From Coprothermobacteraceae bacterium (GTDB lineage: Bacteria > Coprothermobacterota > Coprothermobacteria > Coprothermobacterales > Coprothermobacteraceae), in NCBI GenBank assembly GCA_013178255.1, contig JABLWY010000002.1, positions 142,323 through 206,322 on the forward strand: DNA of 64,000 bases. The letters run 5' to 3'. Positions within the stretch are counted from its first letter, which is position 1, and every line of letters begins with the position of its first letter. The position numbers and the translations under genes are program-made. Positions 33,855-42,819 of the stretch are shown here, piece by piece. The notes under the pieces are model-generated. The model had not been told where the DNA came from. It saw only the letters and a program-made list of their open reading frames with translations, and searched no databases.

Positions 33855-34672
33855 AGTGGGTAGTGTTCTACCACGAGCTCAAACACAGGTGGACAAGCGT
33901 TATAGCTTGGATTATTGGGATTTGCTTGTACGGATTTCTGCTTGCCTATTTTTGGCCGTCGCTCAAAGATCAGCTGTTCTCCAACAAGCAACTATATGAT
34001 GCTTTTATCAAGATGTTAGAGAATCCAGTATATAAGCCCTTTATTGGCCGTAGCGGGCTTGATTTCTTCACGCCGGAGGGATTCTTGTTTACGGAGTATT
34101 ACTCCGTCATAGGGCCGATTGCTCTTGGTTTCTTGGCTATTAACATGGGAGCTGAATTGGTGGGTGGCGAAGAGGAGTGGAAAACACTTGAGCTCGTAGC
34201 AACCTCTGCCTTGAGCCGAATTCAGCTGTTTGCTGAGAAGGCAGCTGCTTTAGTGGTTGCCGTCTTGTTCGTTTCGCTCACAAGTTCTCTTGGCTTTATC
34301 GCCGGTAACGCGGTAGTGGACATGGAAGTTGCTGCAACCAAAGTCGTGTACGGCTCGTTAGTAGTGGGGCTGATGGCGCTGGCTTTTGGAGCTGTCGCTA
34401 TGGCAGCGGGCGGCATATGTGGTAGGAGAGGTCCCGCCGTAGGAGTGGGCTATGGGTTCCTGTTCCTCCAATTTGCCCTGTACACGCTAGGCATGGTGGC
34501 CGAGAAGTTCAACTGGGTGGGCAAGCTGTCGCTGTTCTATTACGCCGTTGGTGACAACATGCTTAGGACGGGCTATGTGGCGGAGCAGCTGTGGGTTTCT
34601 GCGTTCTTCGCCGTTTTGGTTCTGTGCATAGGAGGTTTGGTCTTTACTAGGCGTGACCTAAAATCTCAGTAG
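33851..34672 (+). CDS. ABC-2 type transporter permease
   Basis: A 273-residue membrane protein with six hydrophobic helices (for example IAWIIGICLYGFLLAYF, AALVVAVLFVSLTSSLGFIAG, GLMALAFGAVAMAAGGICG). Its extracellular loop between helices 1 and 2 and the VGGEEEWKTLELVATSALSR cytoplasmic coupling stretch are typical of ABC-2 permeases. It overlaps the ATPase gene, forming a two-gene transporter. The substrate is unknown. Confidence 0.85.
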   Translation: MKWVVFYHELKHRWTSVIAWIIGICLYGFLLAYFWPSLKDQLFSNKQLYDAFIKMLENPVYKPFIGRSGLDFFTPEGFLFTEYYSVIGPIALGFLAINMGAELVGGEEEWKTLELVATSALSRIQLFAEKAAALVVAVLFVSLTSSLGFIAGNAVVDMEVAATKVVYGSLVVGLMALAFGAVAMAAGGICGRRGPAVGVGYGFLFLQFALYTLGMVAEKFNWVGKLSLFYYAVGDNMLRTGYVAEQLWVSAFFAVLVLCIGGLVFTRRDLKSQ

Positions 34673-34684
34673 AATCCTGTTTCT

Positions 34685-35749
34685 TCAAAGGGATCTACCT
34701 ATCACGCGCTCGGCTTTCTTCTTGAGCAGGTCCTTCCTAAACTCTAAGGAGCCTTCCAATGCCTTGCGCACCCAAGTTTTTTGTGGTCTCTCATCTTTGT
34801 GGGCTGCCACTATAGCCCTCGCCGCGTAGTAGCCACTGTTGCCGTCCCGATAGGCAAATAGCCTAGCTGACAACTCTCTTCGCTCTTCCAAGTATGGGTC
34901 AGCTGTCAAGGCTCTTTCTATAAGCGGTTCCAATGCCTCAGGGTCTGACGTGTGTAGTGCTGTCGCCCTTATCTTATGTTCAAGGCTGCTCGGGTGGGTG
35001 CTCGGAAAGGTTTCAGCGTTAGGCAGGTCTGCTAGGACCAAGGGTTTGTCTGCCAACACAGCGTCGAAAATGGCACCTGAGTAGTCGGAGACAACAACAT
35101 CGGCAGCGGCCAACAGTGACAATATGTCCACATCACTACCCAGCAGCGTCAGGTCAGGAAATGCTTTTCGGAGTGACTTGTGGTCGGTACCATGGTGTGC
35201 TTTGACGAGGACGTTGTACTTTTGCCCCATACCGTTAAGGAGCGGCAGTACCCAGTGTAGGGTTGAGAGTTCATCGTACGTAGGCAGATAGAGCACTGTC
35301 TTTCTGTCGGTGGGTTTGGGGTACTTTTCCACTTCGCCTTGGAACCAAGCATCGAATTTCGGGTTACCAACCTTCACCGTGGGGCCGTAAAAGCTCAGGG
35401 CTTCTGCGTCGTAATCGCCGTAAACCAAGAAGAGGTCAAAGAACATATTCCACCAACCATAGTTCCAAGTAGCCTTGCTCAATCCGTATACCATGCGCAC
35501 AAACACTTTGTCGGGGTTTTCCGCGTAGATAAGTGGCATCAGGAATGGTGCGACCAGAACATCGAACTGCTTGACCACAGAGGGGTCATGAACGGCATCC
35601 AATGCTTTGTCTTTGAAGAAACTCCGCGCAGCCCAATACTGCTTAGGATGGGACTCTACCAAGACATAGGCGCTGTTTTCTAAATGTCTTTTTACAGGTT
35701 CAAAGAGATAGTAATGGAATGGGGAGGTGCAGAGAAAGCCTACCTGCAT
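34685..35749 (-). CDS. CDP-glycerol glycerophosphotransferase-like (teichoic-acid-type polymerase family)
   Basis: A 354-residue protein resembling the TagB/TagF family that transfers polyol phosphates to a growing surface polymer. Recognisable features are VLYLPTYDE, VLVKAHHGTDHKS, DVDILSLLAAADVVVSDYSGAIFDAVLADKPLVLAD (the family's SDYSSxxFD-type segment) and a C-terminal tail rich in basic residues suited to membrane contact. ATG 35749 (10-base overlap with the upstream gene) is preferred to a longer start at 35845 that lies inside that gene. No good Shine-Dalgarno is seen. With its TagA/WecG-like neighbour it suggests a glycopolymer pathway, although teichoic acid itself is not shown. Confidence 0.72.
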   Translation of the reverse strand: MQVGFLCTSPFHYYLFEPVKRHLENSAYVLVESHPKQYWAARSFFKDKALDAVHDPSVVKQFDVLVAPFLMPLIYAENPDKVFVRMVYGLSKATWNYGWWNMFFDLFLVYGDYDAEALSFYGPTVKVGNPKFDAWFQGEVEKYPKPTDRKTVLYLPTYDELSTLHWVLPLLNGMGQKYNVLVKAHHGTDHKSLRKAFPDLTLLGSDVDILSLLAAADVVVSDYSGAIFDAVLADKPLVLADLPNAETFPSTHPSSLEHKIRATALHTSDPEALEPLIERALTADPYLEERRELSARLFAYRDGNSGYYAARAIVAAHKDERPQKTWVRKALEGSLEFRKDLLKKKAERVIGRSL

Positions 35750-36426
35750 GTCAGAAAGAACTTGGCGGCTCTTGACAGCCTCTTCCAGCGGTTCAGGTCC
35801 AAGCCTGCTCTCCACAGCCATTCCAGATGTAAACGTCTTACCCACTCAGGCGCTCTCTCCTTTAGACCAGCCCAGACGTCGAAACTACCGCCGATGCCCA
35901 ACGCTAATTTTACTCCCAATACATGTTTGTGTCTATATATGAAAAGATCCTGCTTAGGTGATCCCGTAGCTACGAACAGTACGTCGGCACCGCTTTCTTG
36001 TATGCGTTTCAGTGCTTCTTCTTCCTTGACGTAGCCGTTTATCGTCCCCACCACTTTGAAGTCGTATTTTCTAGCCAGGTTGGAAACGGCTTGCTCGGCT
36101 ACACCGGGGGCAGCTCCGTAGAAGAAAAAGCTTAAACCACCAACAGACAGCAGATATTCCGCTAGTTCGATGCCAGGCTGACGCTCAAGGTCGTACCCTT
36201 TGCGCTTTGCCGCTAGTACTATCCCAATGCCGTCGGGTATGACAAACTCCGCTTTGTCTATGGCCTCTTTGAGGAGTCTACTTTGCCTTGCTTCGTAGGC
36301 TATCTCTGGATTCAGCGTTATTACTTGTTTGGCTCCGTATTGTGGAGCATATTGGCGCATACTCTCATATATCTCAGAGAAATCCAATTTGTCGACTCTT
36401 ATTCCGCAGAAGTAAAGGGTTTGCAT
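35740..36426 (-). CDS. WecG/TagA/CpsF family glycosyltransferase
   Basis: A 228-residue GT26 enzyme that adds an N-acetylhexosamine-type sugar (ManNAc or ManNAcA in known members) to a lipid-linked GlcNAc. Motifs: the TLNPEIAYEARQS region, ADFVIPDG-like AEFVIPDGIGIVLAAK, FFFYGAAPGVAEQA, VATGSPKQDLFIY and LGIGGSFDVWAGLKERAPEW. Length is normal, and the C-terminal amphipathic segment fits membrane association. The ATG has no Shine-Dalgarno, with TAAAAT 8 bases upstream. It is divergent from the gene at 36478. Confidence 0.88.
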   Translation of the reverse strand: MQTLYFCGIRVDKLDFSEIYESMRQYAPQYGAKQVITLNPEIAYEARQSRLLKEAIDKAEFVIPDGIGIVLAAKRKGYDLERQPGIELAEYLLSVGGLSFFFYGAAPGVAEQAVSNLARKYDFKVVGTINGYVKEEEALKRIQESGADVLFVATGSPKQDLFIYRHKHVLGVKLALGIGGSFDVWAGLKERAPEWVRRLHLEWLWRAGLDLNRWKRLSRAAKFFLTCR

Positions 36427-36430
36427 TGTT

Positions 36431-36440
36431 TATAATTTTA
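36431..36440. promoter_or_regulatory. Overlapping divergent -10 boxes
   Basis: TATAAT at 36431-36436 reads rightward toward the gene at 36478. On the other strand TAAAAT (complement of 36435-36440) reads leftward toward the WecG-like gene and lies 8 bases from its ATG. Because the boxes overlap, the two promoters may exclude each other. Confidence 0.5.
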
Positions 36441-36477
36441 GCATCTAGTAGAGTCCATGACAGCGGGAGGTGCTGCG

Positions 36478-37794
36478 ATGAAAAAGAGAGTCATTATTAT
36501 GGGCGCTGCTGGGCGTGACTTCCACAACTTCAACGTCTTCTTCCGCAACAACGAGGAGTACGAAGTGGTGGCTTTCACTGCCACGCAGATTCCCAACATT
36601 GAAGGAAGGAAGTACCCAGCCGAGTTGGCTGGACCACTGTATCCCAACGGTATCGACATTTATCCTGAGAGCGAGTTGGACGAGCTCATAAGGAAATTCA
36701 AGGTGGATTTTGTGGTGTTCAGCTACTCAGACGTGTCCCACGAGTATGTGATGCACAAGGCTTCGCAGGCTATGGCTGCCGGAGCCTCCTACATGCTTCT
36801 AGGTCCGGCCCACACCATGGTGGAGTCTTCCAAGCCCGTTATCGCCGTGTGTGCAGGGCGAACAGGCTCGGGCAAGAGCCAGACGACCCGGCGAGTAGTA
36901 GAAATACTGCGTAGCCGCGGCAAGAAGGTTGTAGTAGTCCGCCACCCCATGCCATACGGTGATTTGGTCGCCCAAAAGGTGCAGAGGTTTGCCTCTTATG
37001 AAGACCTCGACTTCCACAAGTGCACCATCGAGGAACGTGAGGAGTATGAACCCCACATCGATCGGGGCGCAGTGGTGTACGCAGGAGTAGATTATGAAGC
37101 CATCTTGAGGCAGGCAGAGCAGGAAGCTGATGTGGTGATATGGGACGGCGGCAACAACGACTTCCCGTTCTTCAAACCCAATTTGATGATAACTGTGGTC
37201 GACCCGCACCGTCCGGGACACGAGGTTACCTATCATCCAGGAGAGACCAACGTACGCATGGCTGATGTTATTGTGATCAACAAGATAGACACTGCCAACT
37301 TCGAGGATATAGAGACCGTTAGAGAGAACGCCAGAGCGGTCAATCCCAAGGCCATATTCGTTGATGGCGCTTCTCCGCTGTTTGTGGAGAGCGTGGAGGC
37401 CATTGCAGGCAAGCGGGTGGTGGTAGTTGAAGACGGTCCAACGCTGACCCACGGCGAAATGTCTTATGGTGCAGGTTATGTGGCTGCGGTCAAGTTTGGG
37501 GCTTCTGAAATTGTCTCACCCAGACCTTACGCTGTGGGGACCATCTTGGCGACATACGAGAAGTACAGCCAGACCGAAGACGTACTTCCTGCCATGGGTT
37601 ACAGCGAGCAGCAGGTCAAGGATCTGGAAGAGACTCTTAACCGGGTGCCTGCCGACGTAATAGTCTCCGCAACGCCTATAAACATAGCCAGGTTGGTCAA
37701 AGTGAACAAGCCCATAGTGAGGGTTCGCTATGAACTCCAAGAGATTGGCAGGCCCACACTAGAGGAAATCATCGTTCAGAAGATGGGGTGGTAG
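36478..37794 (+). CDS. COG2403 P-loop protein, cyclic 2,3-diphosphoglycerate synthase-like
   Basis: A 438-residue P-loop NTPase. An N-terminal region (VIIMGAAGRDFHNFNVFF) with a Rossmann-like start is followed by GRTGSGKSQTTRRVVEILRSRGKKV (Walker A at about residues 128-135), DVVIWDGGNNDFPF, VINKIDTA and a C-terminal domain with VVSATPINI-like segments. The family is annotated as predicted GTPase or cyclic 2,3-diphosphoglycerate synthase, after the methanogen enzyme that makes the thermoprotectant cDPG; whether bacterial members make it is unproven. ATG 36478 follows GGGAGGTG. It is followed 2 bases later by OTC and then carbamate kinase, which argues for a role tied to carbamoyl phosphate or acyl-phosphate chemistry. 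Confidence 0.75.
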   Translation: MKKRVIIMGAAGRDFHNFNVFFRNNEEYEVVAFTATQIPNIEGRKYPAELAGPLYPNGIDIYPESELDELIRKFKVDFVVFSYSDVSHEYVMHKASQAMAAGASYMLLGPAHTMVESSKPVIAVCAGRTGSGKSQTTRRVVEILRSRGKKVVVVRHPMPYGDLVAQKVQRFASYEDLDFHKCTIEEREEYEPHIDRGAVVYAGVDYEAILRQAEQEADVVIWDGGNNDFPFFKPNLMITVVDPHRPGHEVTYHPGETNVRMADVIVINKIDTANFEDIETVRENARAVNPKAIFVDGASPLFVESVEAIAGKRVVVVEDGPTLTHGEMSYGAGYVAAVKFGASEIVSPRPYAVGTILATYEKYSQTEDVLPAMGYSEQQVKDLEETLNRVPADVIVSATPINIARLVKVNKPIVRVRYELQEIGRPTLEEIIVQKMGW

Positions 37795-37796
37795 GC

Positions 37797-38735
37797 GTGG
37801 CTGTCAAGCTCAAAGGTAGAGACCTTCTGTCTGTGGCTGATCTTACGCAGGAGGAATTCTGGGAACTGCTGGAGTTTGCCAAGCATCTCAAGTTGGAGAC
37901 TCTCGCGGGGAAAAGGCACGAGTACCTAAAAGGCAAGACGTTGGCCATGATCTTCCAGAAGCCTTCCACGCGTACGCGCGTGGCTTTTGAAGTAGGCATG
38001 TACCAGCTGGGAGGTTATCCACTGTATCTCTCTTCCAACGACATGCAGCTACGCAGAGGCGAAACCATAGCAGACACGGCCAGAGTTTTGAGCCGCTTTG
38101 TGGACGGCATCATGGCGCGTGTCTTCGCACACCAAGACGTGGTGGACTTGGCGAAATACTCTGACGTGCCTGTAATTAACGGCCTGTCTGATGAAGAACA
38201 CCCTACGCAGATACTCGCTGACTTCTTGACCATTTGGGAGAAGTTTGGAACATTGAAGGGCCTGAAGCTTGCATATGTGGGCGACGGTAACAACGTGGCT
38301 CACTCGTTGCTCTTGGCTGCTGGCTTGCTTGGCGTGAACATGAGCGTAGGAACCCCGGTTGGTTACGAGCCCAAGGCTTGGTATGTGGAAAAAGCAATGG
38401 AGCTAGCGCGGCGCCACGGTACCTCCATTGAGGTCACAAATGATCCGATTAAGGCTGTAACAGGCGCTGATGTGGTGTATACCGACGTTTGGGCCTCTAT
38501 GGGACAGGAGTCTGAACACGACGCACGAGTCAAGCTGTTCCAGCCTTATCAGGTCAACCCCGAACTCATGAAGCACGCAGCGCCTCACGCAGTGTTTATG
38601 CACTGCTTGCCAGCGCACCGTGGAGAAGAGGTAGTAGACGAAGTAGCTGACAGCTTACAGTCGGTCATCTTCGACCAGGCTGAAAACCGTCTGCACGCTC
38701 ACAAAGCCATATTGGCGCTTCTTATGGGTGATTAA
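37797..38735 (+). CDS. argF: Ornithine carbamoyltransferase
   Basis: A 312-residue enzyme interconverting ornithine plus carbamoyl phosphate and citrulline plus phosphate. The carbamoyl-phosphate site KPSTRTR, the NGLSDEEHPTQ loop, the ornithine site with DVWASMGQE and the HCLPAHRG signature are intact. Directly before a carbamate kinase gene and without biosynthetic neighbours, it probably works in the catabolic direction, releasing carbamoyl phosphate from citrulline. No arginine deiminase is in the window. GTG 37797 fits the GGGGTGG upstream; GTG 37788 is an alternative. Confidence 0.93.
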   Translation: MAVKLKGRDLLSVADLTQEEFWELLEFAKHLKLETLAGKRHEYLKGKTLAMIFQKPSTRTRVAFEVGMYQLGGYPLYLSSNDMQLRRGETIADTARVLSRFVDGIMARVFAHQDVVDLAKYSDVPVINGLSDEEHPTQILADFLTIWEKFGTLKGLKLAYVGDGNNVAHSLLLAAGLLGVNMSVGTPVGYEPKAWYVEKAMELARRHGTSIEVTNDPIKAVTGADVVYTDVWASMGQESEHDARVKLFQPYQVNPELMKHAAPHAVFMHCLPAHRGEEVVDEVADSLQSVIFDQAENRLHAHKAILALLMGD

Positions 38736-38736
38736 G

Positions 38737-39672
38737 ATGCGGACGGTTCTGGCTCTGGGAGGTAACGCACTACAGCTGCCAGACGGTCCCGACGGCATAG
38801 AGGGGCAGCGGTACGCAGCCGAGCGTACCGCTGCCGATTTGTTGGGGCTTCTCAGGGACAAATCCATACTTCTGGCAGTTACCCACGGAAACGGCCCTCA
38901 AGTGGGAACAGAACTAATAAGGCACGACCACGCCAAGGACGTGGTTACTCCGTTCCCATTGGACGCTTTAGACGCAGTTACCCAAGGCTACATTGGTTAC
39001 GTCCTGCAGAACGCGTTCCAGAACGCTCTAGCGGCTGTGAATGAGCAGAGGCCTGTGGTAACTCTGGTGACCCAGGTAGTGGTAGATGAATCCGATCCGG
39101 CTTTCCAGAATCCTACAAAGTTTGTAGGCCCGATCTACGATGAGGCTACCGCAGCCAAGCTAAGGGATGAAAAGGGTTGGGTATTCAAGGAAGATAAAGG
39201 GAGGGGCTACCGCAGGGTGGTGCCTTCCCCAATGCCCAAGCGCATCGTCGAAGTTGAAACCGTGGTTGATCTTATCGAAGCGGGTGTGGTTCCCATAACG
39301 GTGGGAGGCGGAGGCATACCCGTGGTAGAACGCGAAGGTAGGCTTGAGGGCGTGGAAGCGGTCATCGACAAAGACCTAGCATCTTCGTTGCTCGCCGTGG
39401 AGATGAATGCAGACCGCTTCGTGATCCTCACGCAGGTAGACAAGGTGTACCTGCACTACAAGACGGAAAAACAGGAAGCTTTGAGCCGGGTACGCCTCAG
39501 CTACCTGAAGGAGTTGTATGCTGAAGGGCATTTCCCTGCAGGTTCCATGGGGCCCAAAATACTAGCAGCCATTAAGTATCTAGAAGAAGTAGATGGAGAG
39601 GTGGCTATTGGTTCTTTGGAGGAAGCAGAAGCCGTAGTAAGGGGCGTTGCTGGTACAATAATCTACCGATGA
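38737..39672 (+). CDS. arcC: Carbamate kinase
   Basis: A 311-residue kinase of the amino acid kinase fold. It converts carbamoyl phosphate and ADP to ATP, ammonia and CO2, the energy-yielding step of arginine/citrulline fermentation. Motifs: LALGGNALQ, THGNGPQVG, DALDAVTQGYIGY, VVPSPMP, GGGGIPVV, IDKDLASSLLA and GSMGPKI. Full length. ATG 38737 lies one base after the OTC stop with a weak GGGTGA. Its stop overlaps the cdaA start (ATGA-like), placing a catabolic gene in the same transcript as c-di-AMP synthesis. Confidence 0.93.
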   Translation: MRTVLALGGNALQLPDGPDGIEGQRYAAERTAADLLGLLRDKSILLAVTHGNGPQVGTELIRHDHAKDVVTPFPLDALDAVTQGYIGYVLQNAFQNALAAVNEQRPVVTLVTQVVVDESDPAFQNPTKFVGPIYDEATAAKLRDEKGWVFKEDKGRGYRRVVPSPMPKRIVEVETVVDLIEAGVVPITVGGGGIPVVEREGRLEGVEAVIDKDLASSLLAVEMNADRFVILTQVDKVYLHYKTEKQEALSRVRLSYLKELYAEGHFPAGSMGPKILAAIKYLEEVDGEVAIGSLEEAEAVVRGVAGTIIYR

Positions 39673-40472
39673 TCATAAGAGAGTTGCTCCCCAACATTGG
39701 TGCGTTGCTGGGTGCGTTACTGGACATCCTCATAGTGGCCGGAGTCTTCTACTGGCTGCTTAGAACAATATATGGTACCCGCGGGTTTCACCTAGCTCGC
39801 GGATTGCTTGTCTTATTGGCGGGATTGGCGGCTTTGAGTTGGTTCGGCCGCCTCTTCTCGTCACTAACGTTGACTACTTGGCTGTTCAACAATGTGGCAG
39901 CTATGATGATATTCGCAGTGCCTGTGATTTTTCAGCCCGAGCTGCGAAGGGCTTTAGAGGAATTCAGTTTGGATCCTTTCAAGAACTTGTTCAGGCCCGT
40001 GGTGGAGTACGATATGAAGGCTGTCATCAATGAAGTGGTCAGAGCTGTGGATCTGCTTTCTGTTAACCGCATTGGTGCCCTCATAGTATTCGAGAGAGAG
40101 ATCGGTTTGGACGACTTGGTGAAAAAGACAGGTACCACCATCAATGCTGAAGTCACAGCTGATCTGCTTCTGTCCATTTTCAATCCGCGTAGCCCTCTAC
40201 ACGACGGGGCTGTCATAATACGCAGGAACAAAATAGTGGCGGCCCGCGTCATCTTGCCTCTCGCTGACCGTAAGGAGGAAAGAATAGGGACACGCCACAG
40301 AGCTGCGCTTGGCGTATCTGAAGAGACTGATGCAGTCGTTCTTGTAGTCTCTGAAGAGACTGGCATCATAAGCTTCGCTTACAAAGGTCACCTCACACGC
40401 TACGTGGAAATCAAAGACCTGCCTTTCATATTGGAGTCGTTTGTAACGGGAGTTGAACAGCGTGCCAGTTAA
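39669..40472 (+). CDS. cdaA: Diadenylate cyclase CdaA
   Basis: A 267-residue membrane-bound enzyme that makes c-di-AMP from two ATP. Three transmembrane helices (residues about 10-85) precede the DAC domain with PLHDGAVIIRRNKIVAA (DGA motif) and GTRHRAALGVSEETD (RHR motif). Length and layout are those of CdaA/DacA. It is followed by cdaR, glmM and glmS in the conserved order found in Firmicutes. c-di-AMP usually controls potassium uptake, and a KtrAB system lies within the window. Confidence 0.95.
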   Translation: MIIRELLPNIGALLGALLDILIVAGVFYWLLRTIYGTRGFHLARGLLVLLAGLAALSWFGRLFSSLTLTTWLFNNVAAMMIFAVPVIFQPELRRALEEFSLDPFKNLFRPVVEYDMKAVINEVVRAVDLLSVNRIGALIVFEREIGLDDLVKKTGTTINAEVTADLLLSIFNPRSPLHDGAVIIRRNKIVAARVILPLADRKEERIGTRHRAALGVSEETDAVVLVVSEETGIISFAYKGHLTRYVEIKDLPFILESFVTGVEQRAS

Positions 40473-41475
40473 GAAGATACCCAAGGTCGAGGACAAGACG
40501 AAGCTTTTCCTGCTTTCGCTTTTGCTTGCCTTCGCCCTTTGGTCTTCCGTTTCAGCGGGCAGTGTTCCTATTAGGGTAAGCCGGGACATGGAAGTCTTGG
40601 CACTCAATGCGCAGTCCAGCTGGTACTACCAGATAACGCCTTCAGTGGTAAAGGTGACCTATCAGGTGCCTTTGTTAGGAGAGAAGCCTGAGCCCCTCGT
40701 TTATGTCAGATTGGATCAAGCCAAGTGGGGCGATCAGCAGCTTACTGTAGAGAGTGTGGCGCCTTCTGGCGGTAGGGTAATCAGTATAACCCCACAAAAA
40801 GTGATGGTTCACGTGGAACCCGTGGTAAGCAAGCTTATGCCCGTAAGCGCTATAGGGATGAAGGTGGAGCCCGGGCAGGTCATCGTTACAGGGCCTGAGA
40901 CCGCTGTGGCCCGCGTCGTGGTTGTGCGCGTGCAAGCTCCAGAACAAGCATACGGCGTGGTGCAAGTTAAAGCTTTGCCCGTGGACTCGGCTGGCGCAGA
41001 AGTCAATGAGGTGAAAGTGAACCCAGAACTGCTTACCGTTACCATACAGCAGGCTAAGGACACACTTATAGTCGAGGTTCCCGTTGTTCCTACGTTGGAT
41101 GTGCCTGACGGCTTAGTCCTGCGTAGTTATAGTCTGACTCCCAAGACAGTGCTCTTAGAGGGCAGCAGTAACACCCTTTCAGGTGTCTCCTATGTCAAGA
41201 CCGTCAGTGTAAGAGTTGGTGAAGGAGTTAAGACAGTGGATGTACCTTTGCTCTTACCTTCTGGCGTTTCCGTCAGGGAACCCAATGGTCTAACGGTGAA
41301 AATCACCTACAATGCTGAGAAGATGGTCAACAAGGACGTGGTTATTGACGATACGCATTACTGGTTCTCCTGTCCTGAATCGGTTTCGCTCACTGCAACT
41401 ACGGTCTACATGGACGGAAACTCATTGGTATACCCAAGAGAGTGCATTTACTTAGGAAAGGGAGGTACACGTTAA
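40462..41475 (+). CDS. cdaR: CdaR, YbbR-domain regulator of CdaA
   Basis: A 337-residue membrane-anchored protein with an N-terminal helix (KLFLLSLLLAFALWSSVS) and three to four YbbR repeats outside the membrane. In each repeat a VxVxPxxVxVxGP-like strand pattern appears (for example PGQVIVTGPETAVARV and LTPKTVLLEGSSNTLSGV). CdaR proteins bind CdaA and modulate its activity. GTG 40462 is chosen for GGGAG 9 bases upstream; the start overlaps cdaA. Directly followed by glmM. Confidence 0.88.
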   Translation: MPVKKIPKVEDKTKLFLLSLLLAFALWSSVSAGSVPIRVSRDMEVLALNAQSSWYYQITPSVVKVTYQVPLLGEKPEPLVYVRLDQAKWGDQQLTVESVAPSGGRVISITPQKVMVHVEPVVSKLMPVSAIGMKVEPGQVIVTGPETAVARVVVVRVQAPEQAYGVVQVKALPVDSAGAEVNEVKVNPELLTVTIQQAKDTLIVEVPVVPTLDVPDGLVLRSYSLTPKTVLLEGSSNTLSGVSYVKTVSVRVGEGVKTVDVPLLLPSGVSVREPNGLTVKITYNAEKMVNKDVVIDDTHYWFSCPESVSLTATTVYMDGNSLVYPRECIYLGKGGTR

Positions 41476-42813
41476 ATGCCAAAACTCTTTGGCACCGACG
41501 GTATACGCGGTGTCTCCAACAAAGAAATAACATCTGAACTCGCCTTCAACTTGGGAAAGGCTGTGGCTGTTTGGCTCAAGGCCCAAGACGGGAACAGAAA
41601 GCCCTTGGTGGCAGTAGCGCAAGACACACGAACATCAAGTTCTATGCTGTTTACAGCTCTTTCCTCGGGCTTGATGGCTTACGGGGCTGACGTACTTCAC
41701 TTTGGCGTGCTTCCCACCCCTGGTCTCGCTTTGCTTACCCGCCAATTCGGCGCTAACGCTGCTGTCATGGTATCGGCTTCCCACAACCCCATGGCTGACA
41801 ACGGGCTTAAAGTGCTCAATGCTCAAGGCCTCAAGCTTTCTGAAGCCGACGAGGAACTGTTGGAGTCCATCATGTTTGAAGACAAACCCCGGGTAGAATG
41901 GCAGGATATTGGTGGCCTTCAGTATGTGCCCAACAGCAACGAGATATATGGCGATATCATTCTAGAGCGCACACAGCTTGCTTTGGAGGAACTACCCGTC
42001 GTGGTAGATGTGGCCCACGGTGCCACTTATGCGGCAGCACCTTACGTCCTTAGGAAGGCGGGCGCGCGGGTACATGTGCTATACGCAACACCTGATGGCT
42101 ATTGGATCAATAACGCCTGCGGCGCTACCAATTTGGAGAGCTTGAAGCAAGTGGTGCAGGTGCTCAAGGTGCCTATTGGTTTTGCTTTTGACGGCGATGG
42201 TGACCGCGTCCTGGCTGTAGACAAGGCTGGCAGGGTCATTGATGGAGACGACATCATGGCCATTATCGTGCAGTACCTGATTAGCAAGGGTTTGTGGGAT
42301 CCCAAAGTCGTAGTGGGGACCGTCATGACTAATGGTGGCCTAGCGGATTTCTTGGCGGCGGCGGGCGGTAATCTTGTACGCACCAAAGTAGGCGACAAGT
42401 ACGTAGCTGATGCCATGCAGGAACACGGTGCCCAATTGGGTGGTGAGCCTTCAGGCCACATCATATATACGCCTCTCAACTCTACGGGTGACGGCGTCGG
42501 TATCATGGCGATGTTGTTAAAGATATTGGCTGAGTTGAGGGCGGAGCCAAATGAATTGCTGCATGGAATAGTGAAGAAGGCGCAAAAGACCGTGAATATA
42601 CCATTGGAGCGCAAGATGAATGAGGCTTTCGTGGAGAAGTACCCCGAACTGCAGGAAGCGGTCCTACAGTACGAGCGTATGGGGATTAGAATTGTGCTTA
42701 GGCCTTCAGGTACGGAGCCGCTACTGAGGCTTACGGTGGAAGGCGAGGAAGAGCAAGTGCAAGATGTGTTGGATACGCTCGTTAGAAAGGTCAAGGACCT
42801 AATAAAGGAGTGA
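41476..42813 (+). CDS. glmM: Phosphoglucosamine mutase GlmM
   Basis: A 445-residue enzyme converting glucosamine-6-phosphate to glucosamine-1-phosphate for peptidoglycan precursor synthesis. The N-terminus LFGTDGIRGVSN, the phosphoserine loop MVSASHNPMADNGLK, the Mg-binding DGDGDR loop, GEPSGHI and the phosphate-binding RPSGTEPLLRL are all intact. Full length. It stands between cdaR and glmS; GlmM can bind and inhibit CdaA in other bacteria. Confidence 0.96.
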   Translation: MPKLFGTDGIRGVSNKEITSELAFNLGKAVAVWLKAQDGNRKPLVAVAQDTRTSSSMLFTALSSGLMAYGADVLHFGVLPTPGLALLTRQFGANAAVMVSASHNPMADNGLKVLNAQGLKLSEADEELLESIMFEDKPRVEWQDIGGLQYVPNSNEIYGDIILERTQLALEELPVVVDVAHGATYAAAPYVLRKAGARVHVLYATPDGYWINNACGATNLESLKQVVQVLKVPIGFAFDGDGDRVLAVDKAGRVIDGDDIMAIIVQYLISKGLWDPKVVVGTVMTNGGLADFLAAAGGNLVRTKVGDKYVADAMQEHGAQLGGEPSGHIIYTPLNSTGDGVGIMAMLLKILAELRAEPNELLHGIVKKAQKTVNIPLERKMNEAFVEKYPELQEAVLQYERMGIRIVLRPSGTEPLLRLTVEGEEEQVQDVLDTLVRKVKDLIKE

Positions 42814-42819
42814 GGCAGG

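Noticed and set aside
42814..42819. glmS ribozyme
   Set aside because: Only 6 bases separate glmM and glmS, so the ribozyme cannot be present.
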